From NCBI GenBank assembly GCA_024639925.1, contig JAHEGA010000048.1, positions 1 through 12,565 on the forward strand: a stretch of 12,565 nucleotides of DNA, given 5' to 3'. Position numbers and translations under genes: made by a program. The notes beneath the pieces are model-generated. The model was not told where the DNA came from. It did no database searches and saw nothing but the letters and a program-made list of their open reading frames with translations. Source of the DNA: Microbacteriaceae bacterium (lineage in GTDB: Bacteria; Actinomycetota; Actinomycetes; Actinomycetales; Microbacteriaceae). Within the stretch, counting starts at the first letter, position 1, and the number at the start of each line of letters is the position of its first letter. This document shows, piece by piece, positions 6,466 to 12,565 of this stretch.

Positions 6466-8382
6466 ATGGCTGTTGCCACCCGTAGTGACGTGCGAAACGT
6501 CGCGATTGTTGCTCACGTTGACCACGGAAAAACCACCCTGGTGGATGCCATGCTCCGTCAGACGGGCGCGTTCTCCGATCACGGTCCGGTGACCGAGCGC
6601 GCCATGGACTCCGGTGACCTCGAAAAGGAAAAAGGCATCACGATTCTGGCCAAGAACACGGCCGTCTCTTACAACGGAGCCCACGCGGGTGGGAACCCGA
6701 TCACCATCAACGTCATTGACACCCCCGGCCACGCAGACTTCGGTGGCGAGGTGGAGCGCGGGCTCAGCATGGTCGATGGTGTGGTCCTGCTCGTGGATGC
6801 CAGCGAGGGGCCCCTTCCCCAGACCCGTTTTGTGTTGCGTAAAGCCCTGGCCGCAAAACTCCCCGTTATTTTGCTCGTGAACAAGACTGACCGGCCCGAC
6901 TCTCGTATCGATGAGGTGGTTCACGAAACCCAGGACTTGCTGTTGGGTCTTGCGAGCGATCTTGCCGATGAAGTGCCCGACGTGGACGTCGATTCGTTGC
7001 TCGATCTGCCGATCATTTACGCCTCGGGCCGCGAGGGTGCCGCCAGCACCCAGCAGCCCGCTGATGGCACGTTGCCGGATAACGCGGATCTGGAACCTCT
7101 CTTTGGCGCCATCGTGGAGCACATCCCCGCCCCCACCTATGACGATGAGCACCCACTTCAGGCACACGTCACCAACCTCGATGCGTCGCCCTTCTTGGGT
7201 CGTATCGCCCTGCTGCGGATTTTCCAGGGCACCATCACAAAAGGCCAGACGGTGGCCTGGGTTCGTCACGACGGCAGCGTGTCAAATGTTCGCATCACCG
7301 AGTTGTTGATGACCGAAGCCCTCGAACGGGTGCCGGCAACCAGTGCTTCAGCGGGAGACATTGTCGCGGTGGCAGGAATCGAAGACATCACCATCGGTGA
7401 GACCATCGCTGACCCGGATGATGTTCGTCCGCTTCCCGCAATCACTGTGGATCACCCGGCCATCTCGATGACCATTGGAACTAACACGTCTCCGCTGGCA
7501 GGAACGGTGAAAGGCCACAAGCTCACTGGCCGCATGGTCAAAGACCGACTCGACCGAGAACTGATCGGAAACGTGTCCATCAAAGTGGTCGACACCGAGC
7601 GCCCTGACGCCTGGGAGGTTCAGGGACGCGGCGAGCTCGCGCTGGCCATTTTGGTCGAAAACATGCGGCGCGAAGGCTTCGAGTTGACGGTGGGGAAACC
7701 CCAGGTGGTTACTCAGGTGATCGACGGTTCGGTGCACGAGCCCTTTGAGTCGCTCACCATCGACGCCCCGGAGGATTTTGTCGGGGGGATCACCCAGTTG
7801 TTAGCCTCTCGCAGGGGCCGAATGGACACCATGTCCAACCACGGGACGGGCTGGGTCCGCATGGAATTCACGGTTCCCTCGCGTGGTCTCATTGGTTTCC
7901 GGACGGACTTTCTCACCCTGACCCGCGGTCAAGGTATCGCTAATGCGATTTCTGCGGGAATGGAAAAGTGGGCGGGTTCCATCGTTGCCCGAAACACTGG
8001 ATCCATTGTGTCGGATCGCTCGGGGGCTGTCACCACGAACGCCATGATGACGCTTCAGGAGCGCATGACCTTCTTTGTGAAGCCGGGTGACGCTGTTTAC
8101 GAAGGCATGGTGGTGGGAGAAAACTCTCGTGCCGATGACATGGATGTCAACATCACGAAAGAGAAGAAACTCAACAACATTCGCTCCTCTACCGCAGAGG
8201 AATTGGAGCGCCTCACCCCTCCCCGCGAGTTGTCTCTCGAGGAGTGCCTCGAGTTTGCGCGTGAAGACGAGTGCGTGGAGGTGACACCGGAAGTCGTTCG
8301 GATTCGCAAGGTGGAGCTGGACCAAACGGCACGTGGTCGCCTCGCATCGCGCCTCAAGCGCCAAGATGCTTCGGCGAGTTAG
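6466..8382 (+). CDS. typA: ribosome-associated translational GTPase TypA/BipA
   Basis: TypA is a cytosolic GTPase related to EF-G that binds the 70S ribosome and helps ribosome assembly and stress or cold adaptation. The 638 residues fit the family (about 600-640). The G domain shows G1 AHVDHGKTT (16-24), the switch region ERAMDSGDLEKEKGITI, G3 DTPGH (85-89) and G4 NKTD (139-142), with Thr where Ile or Val is more usual. Domain II follows (ASPFLGRIALLRIFQGTI), then the EF-G-like domains (EVQGRGELALAILVENMRREGFEL) and the C-terminal TypA block SRGLIGFRTDFLTLTRGQGI. The start is set by AAGGA at 6455-6459. The last residues, about 620-638, are a basic, variable tail. It is the first plus-strand gene after the divergent promoter region. 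Confidence 0.97.
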   Translation: MAVATRSDVRNVAIVAHVDHGKTTLVDAMLRQTGAFSDHGPVTERAMDSGDLEKEKGITILAKNTAVSYNGAHAGGNPITINVIDTPGHADFGGEVERGLSMVDGVVLLVDASEGPLPQTRFVLRKALAAKLPVILLVNKTDRPDSRIDEVVHETQDLLLGLASDLADEVPDVDVDSLLDLPIIYASGREGAASTQQPADGTLPDNADLEPLFGAIVEHIPAPTYDDEHPLQAHVTNLDASPFLGRIALLRIFQGTITKGQTVAWVRHDGSVSNVRITELLMTEALERVPATSASAGDIVAVAGIEDITIGETIADPDDVRPLPAITVDHPAISMTIGTNTSPLAGTVKGHKLTGRMVKDRLDRELIGNVSIKVVDTERPDAWEVQGRGELALAILVENMRREGFELTVGKPQVVTQVIDGSVHEPFESLTIDAPEDFVGGITQLLASRRGRMDTMSNHGTGWVRMEFTVPSRGLIGFRTDFLTLTRGQGIANAISAGMEKWAGSIVARNTGSIVSDRSGAVTTNAMMTLQERMTFFVKPGDAVYEGMVVGENSRADDMDVNITKEKKLNNIRSSTAEELERLTPPRELSLEECLEFAREDECVEVTPEVVRIRKVELDQTARGRLASRLKRQDASAS

Positions 8383-8390
8383 TCGGTAGG

Positions 8391-8396
8391 TACGCT
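8391..8396 (+). promoter_or_regulatory. candidate -10 box for a leaderless FAH-family transcript
   Basis: TACGCT is followed by six bases and then the ATG at 8403, the spacing expected if transcription starts on the start codon. The 20-base gap after typA has only a weak purine stretch, GAAGAG, as a ribosome binding site and it directly abuts the ATG. This favours a leaderless start or readthrough from typA. No strong -35 is visible. Confidence 0.4.
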
Positions 8397-8402
8397 GAAG
8401 AG

Positions 8403-9185
8403 ATGAAGGTCGCACGGTTTAGCCTCGGCGAGGGAGAACCCCTCTACGGTGTCCTCGACGGGGACGACCTGGTTGTCCTCGGCGGCGACCCCCTGTTTCA
8501 CGGGATTCACCCGACCGACAAGCGCGTACCCCTGGATCAGGCAAAACTGCTGGCGCCGGTCATTCCTCGGTCCAAAGTGGTGTGCGTGGGAATGAACTAC
8601 GCCGAGCACGCCAAAGACATGGCGCACGAGGGGCCTGATAACCCCCTCATTTTCTTGAAACCCAACACTGCCGTGGTGGGGCCGGGAGATCCCATCATCA
8701 TTCCGCCGGTCGAGGGTCGCATTGTTCACGAAGGTGAGCTCGCCATCGTGATTGGTTCTGTGGCCAAGCGGGTTAAAGCGAAAGACTGGAAAGACGTCGT
8801 TTTTGGTTTCACCATCGCTAATGACGTGTCCGCGCGCGACGTCATGTTCGCCGATGGGCAGTGGGCGCGAGCCAAAGGCTATGACTCGTTCTGCCCTCTG
8901 GGGCCCTACATCGACACCGAATTTGATCCTTTTGATGCTCAGATTGAGACCTATGTGGATGGAGAGCTGCGTCGGCAAGGCAGCACCAAAGACTTGATCT
9001 ACTCGATTCCGGAGATCATCGAATTCTGCTCGGATGTCTGGACACTTCTGCCCGGCGACGTGATTTGCACGGGAACCCCGTCTGGTTTGGGGGGCTTCGT
9101 GGATGGTCAAACCATCGACATCACCATCGCCGGTCTGGGCACACTCTCCAACCCCGCGAGAAACCGTGATGACCGCACAGACTGA
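8403..9185 (+). CDS. fumarylacetoacetate hydrolase (FAH) family enzyme
   Basis: The 260-residue protein belongs to the FAH fold family of Mg2+-dependent enzymes that cleave or isomerise diketo or 2-oxo acids (acylpyruvases, oxaloacetate decarboxylases, HpcE-type isomerases). Metal ligands are visible as Glu110 and Glu112 in VHEGELAIVIG and Asp141 in FTIANDVSARD. Further signatures are VGMNYAEHAKDM (62-73), KPNTAVVGPGDPI, AKGYDSFCPLGPYI (157-170) and GDVICTGTPSG (218-228). The ATG at 8403 gives the usual N-terminus MKVARFSLGEGEPLYGVLDG; an upstream in-frame ATG at 8271 lies inside typA and encodes unrelated residues. The exact substrate cannot be told from sequence, and no aromatic degradation genes are adjacent. 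An FAH gene near gltX is, as I recall, frequent in actinobacteria. Its end overlaps the MFS gene by 17 bases. Confidence 0.93.
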   Translation: MKVARFSLGEGEPLYGVLDGDDLVVLGGDPLFHGIHPTDKRVPLDQAKLLAPVIPRSKVVCVGMNYAEHAKDMAHEGPDNPLIFLKPNTAVVGPGDPIIIPPVEGRIVHEGELAIVIGSVAKRVKAKDWKDVVFGFTIANDVSARDVMFADGQWARAKGYDSFCPLGPYIDTEFDPFDAQIETYVDGELRRQGSTKDLIYSIPEIIEFCSDVWTLLPGDVICTGTPSGLGGFVDGQTIDITIAGLGTLSNPARNRDDRTD

Positions 9186-10443
9186 CTCCATCGACCTTCC
9201 CACCCTCCAGCGCAAGGTGCGCAACACCCTGATCCTGGGGCAAATCATGGGGGGACTCGGGATGGGCGCAACCCTCTCGATGGGTGCGATTCTTGCCGGG
9301 CGCCTCTCTGGTTCCGACGCCTGGTCGGGGATGGCCGCCAGTGTTGCCACCCTGGGGGCCGCGCTCGCGGCTATTCCGCTGGCCCGATTGGCGGCTCGTT
9401 ACGGCAGGCGTGCGTCCCTCACCTCTGGCGCAGTGGTGGCCTCCATTGGGGCTTTGGTGACCATCATCTCGGTGATTCTCGGGTGGTTTGCGCTGTTGTT
9501 GCTGGGTTTGATGATGATTGGTGTTGCCACCGCGGTGAACCTGCAATCGCGGTTTGCCGCTACTGACCTCGCTGCAGCGGAAACCCGGGGACGGGATCTG
9601 TCGCTGGTTGTCTGGGCAACCACGGTTGGTGCTGTGTCCGGACCCAACCTCTTGGTTCCCGGTGAAGCTTTGGGCGAGTTCCTGGGGTTGCCCGAACTGG
9701 CCGGACCGTTTGTCTTTAGTTTGGTGGCCCAAGTGGCAGCTGCGATCTTCTACTTCGTCGCACTTCGCCCTGACCCGCTGGTCGTTGCTGGCGAGCTCGC
9801 GCGAGCAGAGGATGCGGGGGGAGAGAAGCTTCTCGCCCGCGTAGAAGACAACCCTGTTGCCGCGCGAACCGCAATCATGTCGGTGGCACTCAGCCACGCC
9901 ACCATGGTGTCGGTGATGGCAATGACGCCGGTTCACCTCGTGAATCATGGGGCATCCCTTGCGCTTGTTGGGTTCACCATCAGCCTTCACATTGCCGGCA
10001 TGTATGCGCTCTCGCCCGTGTTTGGAATGATCGCCGACCGGATGGGGCGTATCCCGACGATTGTTTTGGGTCAGGCGATTCTTGCTCTGAGCCTGGCCTT
10101 TACCGGGTTTGGTTCGGAGAACGAGACAGCCGTGTTGATCGGTCTTATCTTGTTGGGGTTGGGCTGGAGTTCGGCAACGGTCGCCGGGTCCACACTGCTC
10201 AGCGAATCCACCGTGATCGAGCAGCGGGCGCGACGTCAGGGTTTCTCGGACTTGCTAACGAGTGGGTCGGGCGCTCTAGGCGGCGCTCTCGCAGGGATCG
10301 CTCTGGCCTTGCTCGGATACAGCGGGTTGTCTTTTGTGGCACTCATCCTGGTGGCGGCGGTTCTGGTGCGAATCTTCCTCACTCTCAGAGCAACACCAGC
10401 AAATTCCGGCGCTCTCGCGGAACACGTCACGTATCAGATTTAG
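9169..10443 (+). CDS. major facilitator superfamily (MFS) transporter
   Basis: This is a 424-residue inner-membrane permease with about twelve hydrophobic segments. The MFS motif A between helices 2 and 3 reads RLAARYGRR (73-81), and its repeat in the second half reads GMIADRMGR (286-294). A polar loop at about residues 200-235 separates the two six-helix halves. The substrate is not predictable; the general look is that of a proton-coupled exporter. The ATG at 9169 is chosen because it gives a short polar N-terminus before helix 1. GTG at 9166 is an equally placed alternative, and the ATG at 9103 would add 22 unlikely residues. The gene starts 17 bases inside the FAH gene in another frame, which suggests coupled translation. 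gltX starts 21 bases after its stop. Confidence 0.92.
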   Translation: MTAQTDSIDLPTLQRKVRNTLILGQIMGGLGMGATLSMGAILAGRLSGSDAWSGMAASVATLGAALAAIPLARLAARYGRRASLTSGAVVASIGALVTIISVILGWFALLLLGLMMIGVATAVNLQSRFAATDLAAAETRGRDLSLVVWATTVGAVSGPNLLVPGEALGEFLGLPELAGPFVFSLVAQVAAAIFYFVALRPDPLVVAGELARAEDAGGEKLLARVEDNPVAARTAIMSVALSHATMVSVMAMTPVHLVNHGASLALVGFTISLHIAGMYALSPVFGMIADRMGRIPTIVLGQAILALSLAFTGFGSENETAVLIGLILLGLGWSSATVAGSTLLSESTVIEQRARRQGFSDLLTSGSGALGGALAGIALALLGYSGLSFVALILVAAVLVRIFLTLRATPANSGALAEHVTYQI

Positions 10444-10464
10444 CCAACGACAAGGACTGGTGGG

Positions 10465-11961
10465 ATGACCGATTTGACGACAACAGCAACCGGCGCGGAC
10501 GTCCGCGTTCGCTTCTGTCCCTCACCCACGGGAACACCGCACGTGGGATTGGTGCGCACAGCGCTCTTCAACTGGGCTTTTGCTCGGCACCACGGGGGAA
10601 AATTCGTGTTTCGCATCGAAGACACCGATGCGGAGCGTGACAGTGAAGAAAGCTACGGGCAACTCGTGGAGGCACTCGCATGGTTGGGGCTCGACTGGGA
10701 TGAAGGCCCCAACATTGGTGGACCGCATGCGCCTTACCGACAGTCCGAGCGCTCCGAGATTTATCAGGAGATCATCACCCGTCTTCTGGAAGCCGGTCAC
10801 CTCTACGAGAGCTTCGTCACCAATGATGAAATGGCGGCGCGTAACGAATCTCTCGGACGCGACCCCAAACAGGGGTATGACAACCACGAACGTGACCTGA
10901 CTCCCGAGCAGCGCCAAGCCTTCCGGGACGAGGGTCGCGAGCCCGCTTTGCGATTGCGGGTTCCCGAGCTCGACCGGGGCTTTGATGACCTCGTCCGCGG
11001 CGAAGTCGTGTTCCCGGCCACCTCCACCACCGACTTTGTGTTGGTGCGCGCCGGTGGAAAACCGCTCTACACGTTCGTGAACCCCGTCGATGATGCCCTC
11101 ATGGGCATCACCCACGTCCTGCGGGGCGAGGACCTGCTCTCCTCCACGCCACGACAGATCGCCCTGTACACCGCACTGATCGACATCGGCGTGGCTACAC
11201 ATATTCCTCGTTTTGGTCACCTTCCCTTCGTCATGGGAGAAGGAAACAAGAAACTGTCCAAGCGTGACCCCGAGGCCAACCTGTTTGTGCATCGCGAGCG
11301 CGGTTTCATCAAAGAGGGCTTGCTGAACTACCTCGCCCTCTTGGGCTGGTCGATTGGTCCCGACCGGGACGTGTTTACCCCGGACGAGCTTGTGGCGGCT
11401 TTCGACATCAGCACGGTGAACCCCAACCCGGCCCGGTTTGATCAGAAAAAAGCGGAAGCCATCAATGGTGACCACATTCGCCTCTTGTCACCCGGAGACT
11501 TTCTTGACCGGTGCGTCCCGTATCTGCACGAGGCGGGCCTCACCAGTGCTGAACTCACAGCGTCGGAACGCTCACTGCTGGAGGCCGTATTGCCCCACGT
11601 GCAACCGCGGGTGGGTTTGCTGGGCGAAGTTCCCGGGATGATTGCGTTCTTCTTCACCTCCGATGACGACCTCACCATCGCAGAGGATGCTGCCGCCACC
11701 CTCAAGGAGTCGGCCGCTGCTGTGCTGGATAGTGCGATGTCTGCTCTGACGAAGCTGGACGCCTGGAACCTGGAGTCGCTGGAGAAGGTGCTACGTGAAG
11801 CCCTCGTCGATGATCTGGGAATCTCACCGCGGCTTGCGTTTGGACCGGTGAGGGTGGCTATCTCGGGCCGTCGCGTGAGCCCACCGCTGTTTGAATCACT
11901 GGAAATTCTCGGCAAGGCATCCAGCCTGGTTCGTCTCGAGAAGCTTCGCGCATCCCTCTAG
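10465..11961 (+). CDS. gltX: glutamyl-tRNA synthetase
   Basis: A cytosolic class I aminoacyl-tRNA synthetase that charges tRNA-Glu with glutamate. At 498 residues it has the bacterial GluRS length. The Rossmann domain starts RFCPSPTGTPHVGLVRTALFNWAFAR, with the HIGH equivalent HVGL at 26-29, followed by FRIEDTDAERD. YTFVNPVDDALMGITHVLRGEDLLSSTPRQ and the KMSKS loop KLSKR (263-267) follow. The all-helical C-terminal anticodon-binding region occupies about residues 320-498. AAGGA at 10452-10456 lies eight bases before the ATG. Actinobacteria generally lack GlnRS, so this enzyme is probably non-discriminating and also charges tRNA-Gln with Glu for GatCAB to amidate; that is inference. A tRNA-Gln gene lies 47 bases downstream. 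Confidence 0.97.
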   Translation: MTDLTTTATGADVRVRFCPSPTGTPHVGLVRTALFNWAFARHHGGKFVFRIEDTDAERDSEESYGQLVEALAWLGLDWDEGPNIGGPHAPYRQSERSEIYQEIITRLLEAGHLYESFVTNDEMAARNESLGRDPKQGYDNHERDLTPEQRQAFRDEGREPALRLRVPELDRGFDDLVRGEVVFPATSTTDFVLVRAGGKPLYTFVNPVDDALMGITHVLRGEDLLSSTPRQIALYTALIDIGVATHIPRFGHLPFVMGEGNKKLSKRDPEANLFVHRERGFIKEGLLNYLALLGWSIGPDRDVFTPDELVAAFDISTVNPNPARFDQKKAEAINGDHIRLLSPGDFLDRCVPYLHEAGLTSAELTASERSLLEAVLPHVQPRVGLLGEVPGMIAFFFTSDDDLTIAEDAAATLKESAAAVLDSAMSALTKLDAWNLESLEKVLREALVDDLGISPRLAFGPVRVAISGRRVSPPLFESLEILGKASSLVRLEKLRASL

Positions 11962-11969
11962 CCGTGCGC

Positions 11970-11975
11970 TAAGGT
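11970..11975 (+). promoter_or_regulatory. candidate -10 box for tRNA-Gln
   Basis: TAAGGT lies 33 bases before the mature tRNA 5' end, in the short gap after gltX. It would give a tRNA precursor leader of about 27 bases. The -35 region would fall in the gltX coding end and shows no clear match, so the tRNA may also be transcribed through from gltX. Confidence 0.25.
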
Positions 11976-12008
11976 GGTGCAGTCCCCTTCGGGCTCCGCT
12001 CGAGGCGG

Positions 12009-12080
12009 TGGGGTGTGGTGTAATTGGCAACACGGCTGATTCTGGTTCAGTTGTTCTTGGTTCGAGTCCAGGCACCCCAG
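12009..12080 (+). tRNA. tRNA-Gln (anticodon CTG)
   Basis: A 72-base cloverleaf is readable by hand. The acceptor stem is TGGGGTG (12009-12015) with CACCCCA (12073-12079). The D stem is GTG (12018-12020) with CAC (12031-12033). The anticodon stem is GCTGA (12035-12039) with TCAGT (12047-12051), with loop TTCTGGT and anticodon CTG at 12042-12044. The T arm is CTTGG-TTCGAGT-CCAGG (12056-12072). The discriminator base is G12080. It decodes CAG. The 3' CCA is not encoded (the genomic sequence continues CAA), so it must be added by the CCA-adding enzyme. The position right after gltX matches a gene order I know from other actinobacteria. Confidence 0.96.
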
Positions 12081-12097
12081 CAAACTCCGGCCTGCTA

Positions 12098-12113
12098 GGC
12101 GGGTCAGCCCGCC
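12098..12113 (+). terminator. GC-rich hairpin after tRNA-Gln, possible terminator
   Basis: GGCGGG (12098-12103) pairs perfectly with CCCGCC (12108-12113) around a TCAG loop, 18 bases after the tRNA. There is no T-run behind it, so it is not a canonical intrinsic terminator. GC-rich hairpins without a U-tract are common at actinobacterial gene ends, and it may also serve as a 3' processing boundary. Confidence 0.4.
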
Positions 12114-12151
12114 CGGGCATCGCCGAAGTCCCTCACAAAGGAGTGTGTTGG

Positions 12152-12565
12152 ATGGCTGTTGATGCTCTCAAACTCGTCGTGGCCATCAACCCTCACGCGT
12201 CATTCGGCTCCAATGCCGACGTGGGGCCATCCGTGGTGTCAACACTCAGGGCCGCCGGGCATGACGTCCGGATGCTTCAGGCCTCGAGCTATCAAGCCCT
12301 TCGGGCGGATGTTGCTGCTGCACTCCAGGATCCACCCGCTGCTCTCATTGTCGTCGGAGGCGATGGCATGGTTCACCTCGGGGTCGAGTTCTGTTCTCGC
12401 CAGGGCGTTCCTCTGGGGGTGGTTCCTGCCGGAACCGGGAATGATTTCGCCAGACACCTGGGTATCCCGCTGGATAGTCAAGATGCCCAGCAGGCACTTC
12501 TCGAGTACTTGAAGGGAGAGCCCATTACGGTGGACCACGGTGTGGCCACGAGAGCCGATGGCACT
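12152..12565 (+). CDS. diacylglycerol kinase-like lipid kinase (partial, 5' part)
   Basis: The frame starting at ATG 12152 is open to the window edge (138 codons; the 3' end is outside). It has the catalytic signature of the DAGK/sphingosine kinase family: LKLVVAINPHASFG near the start, ALIVVGGDGMVHLG with the GGDG nucleotide-binding loop (69-72), and VPLGVVPAGTGNDFARHLGIP (86-106). Members phosphorylate diacylglycerol or related lipids with ATP at the inner face of the membrane. In actinobacteria such enzymes act in phospholipid recycling or phosphatidylinositol-mannoside-type lipid metabolism, and the precise substrate is open. AAAGGAG at 12137-12143 lies eight bases before the ATG, a strong ribosome binding site that fixes the start. 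It probably has its own transcription unit after the tRNA hairpin. Confidence 0.93.
   Translation, partial: MAVDALKLVVAINPHASFGSNADVGPSVVSTLRAAGHDVRMLQASSYQALRADVAAALQDPPAALIVVGGDGMVHLGVEFCSRQGVPLGVVPAGTGNDFARHLGIPLDSQDAQQALLEYLKGEPITVDHGVATRADGT

Noticed and set aside
6322..7269. Long minus-strand open frame (315 codons) overlapping typA and the DCC gene
   Set aside because: It covers the conserved typA G domain and the DCC start region antisense, with a composition unlike a real protein and no family features.
8379..9350. Minus-strand open frame (323 codons) across the FAH gene
   Set aside because: It is a shadow of the FAH and MFS coding strands; the plus-strand frames carry clear family motifs.
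10522..11475. Minus-strand open frame (317 codons) across gltX
   Set aside because: It is antisense to the conserved GluRS catalytic domain, with no plausible domain or ribosome binding site.
11981..11995. Hairpin around CCCCTTCGGG between gltX and tRNA-Gln as a terminator
   Set aside because: The stem is only five pairs including a G-T pair, with no T-run, so it is too weak to call as a terminator.
12018..12080. tRNA-Gln as a phage or island attachment site
   Set aside because: No repeat of the tRNA 3' end and no integrase gene are seen in the 485 bases after it; normal housekeeping genes flank it on both sides.
1..12565. Mobile elements, CRISPR arrays, toxin-antitoxin or phage-defence genes
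   Set aside because: No transposase motifs, terminal repeats, direct-repeat arrays or defence-type domains were seen. The CPBP protein belongs to the broad Abi-named family, but nothing nearby indicates a defence or bacteriocin locus.

Overview
The window looks like chromosomal DNA from a GC-rich actinobacterium, most likely of the Microbacteriaceae type. The basis is the high G+C third-position bias, several GTG starts, an actinobacterial-style tandem glycine riboswitch before gcvT, and the order FAH-family enzyme, MFS transporter, gltX, tRNA-Gln, an arrangement I recall around gltX in actinobacteria. The genus cannot be fixed by reading alone. It is a densely packed housekeeping region with no mobile element, CRISPR array or phage signature.

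Bases 1-51 carry the probable tail of an unidentified gene. Bases 52-316 are a regulatory leader: a weak promoter candidate, a two-aptamer glycine riboswitch and a hairpin next to the ribosome binding site. This leader controls a tight gcvT-gcvH-gcvP operon (317-4726), which encodes the T, H and P proteins of the glycine cleavage system. The genes overlap or abut, so glycine sensing probably sets the level of all three.

A minus-strand cluster (6365 down to 4723) converges on gcvP and overlaps its stop codon. It encodes, in order of transcription, a DCC-family thiol-disulfide protein, a CPBP/CAAX-like membrane protein and a Bcp-type peroxiredoxin. It is divergent from typA/bipA (6466-8382), a ribosome-associated GTPase.

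Downstream of typA on the plus strand follow a fumarylacetoacetate-hydrolase-family enzyme (8403-9185), an overlapping MFS permease (9169-10443), glutamyl-tRNA synthetase gltX (10465-11961), a tRNA-Gln with anticodon CTG (12009-12080), and the start of a diacylglycerol-kinase-like lipid kinase (12152 to the window edge).

I found no convincing novel multi-gene system. The points most worth a second look are the glycine riboswitch expression platform, a recurring TANNNT-N6-ATG layout that suggests leaderless transcripts, the small redox/membrane cluster, the convergent gcvP/peroxiredoxin overlap and the gltX/tRNA-Gln pairing.
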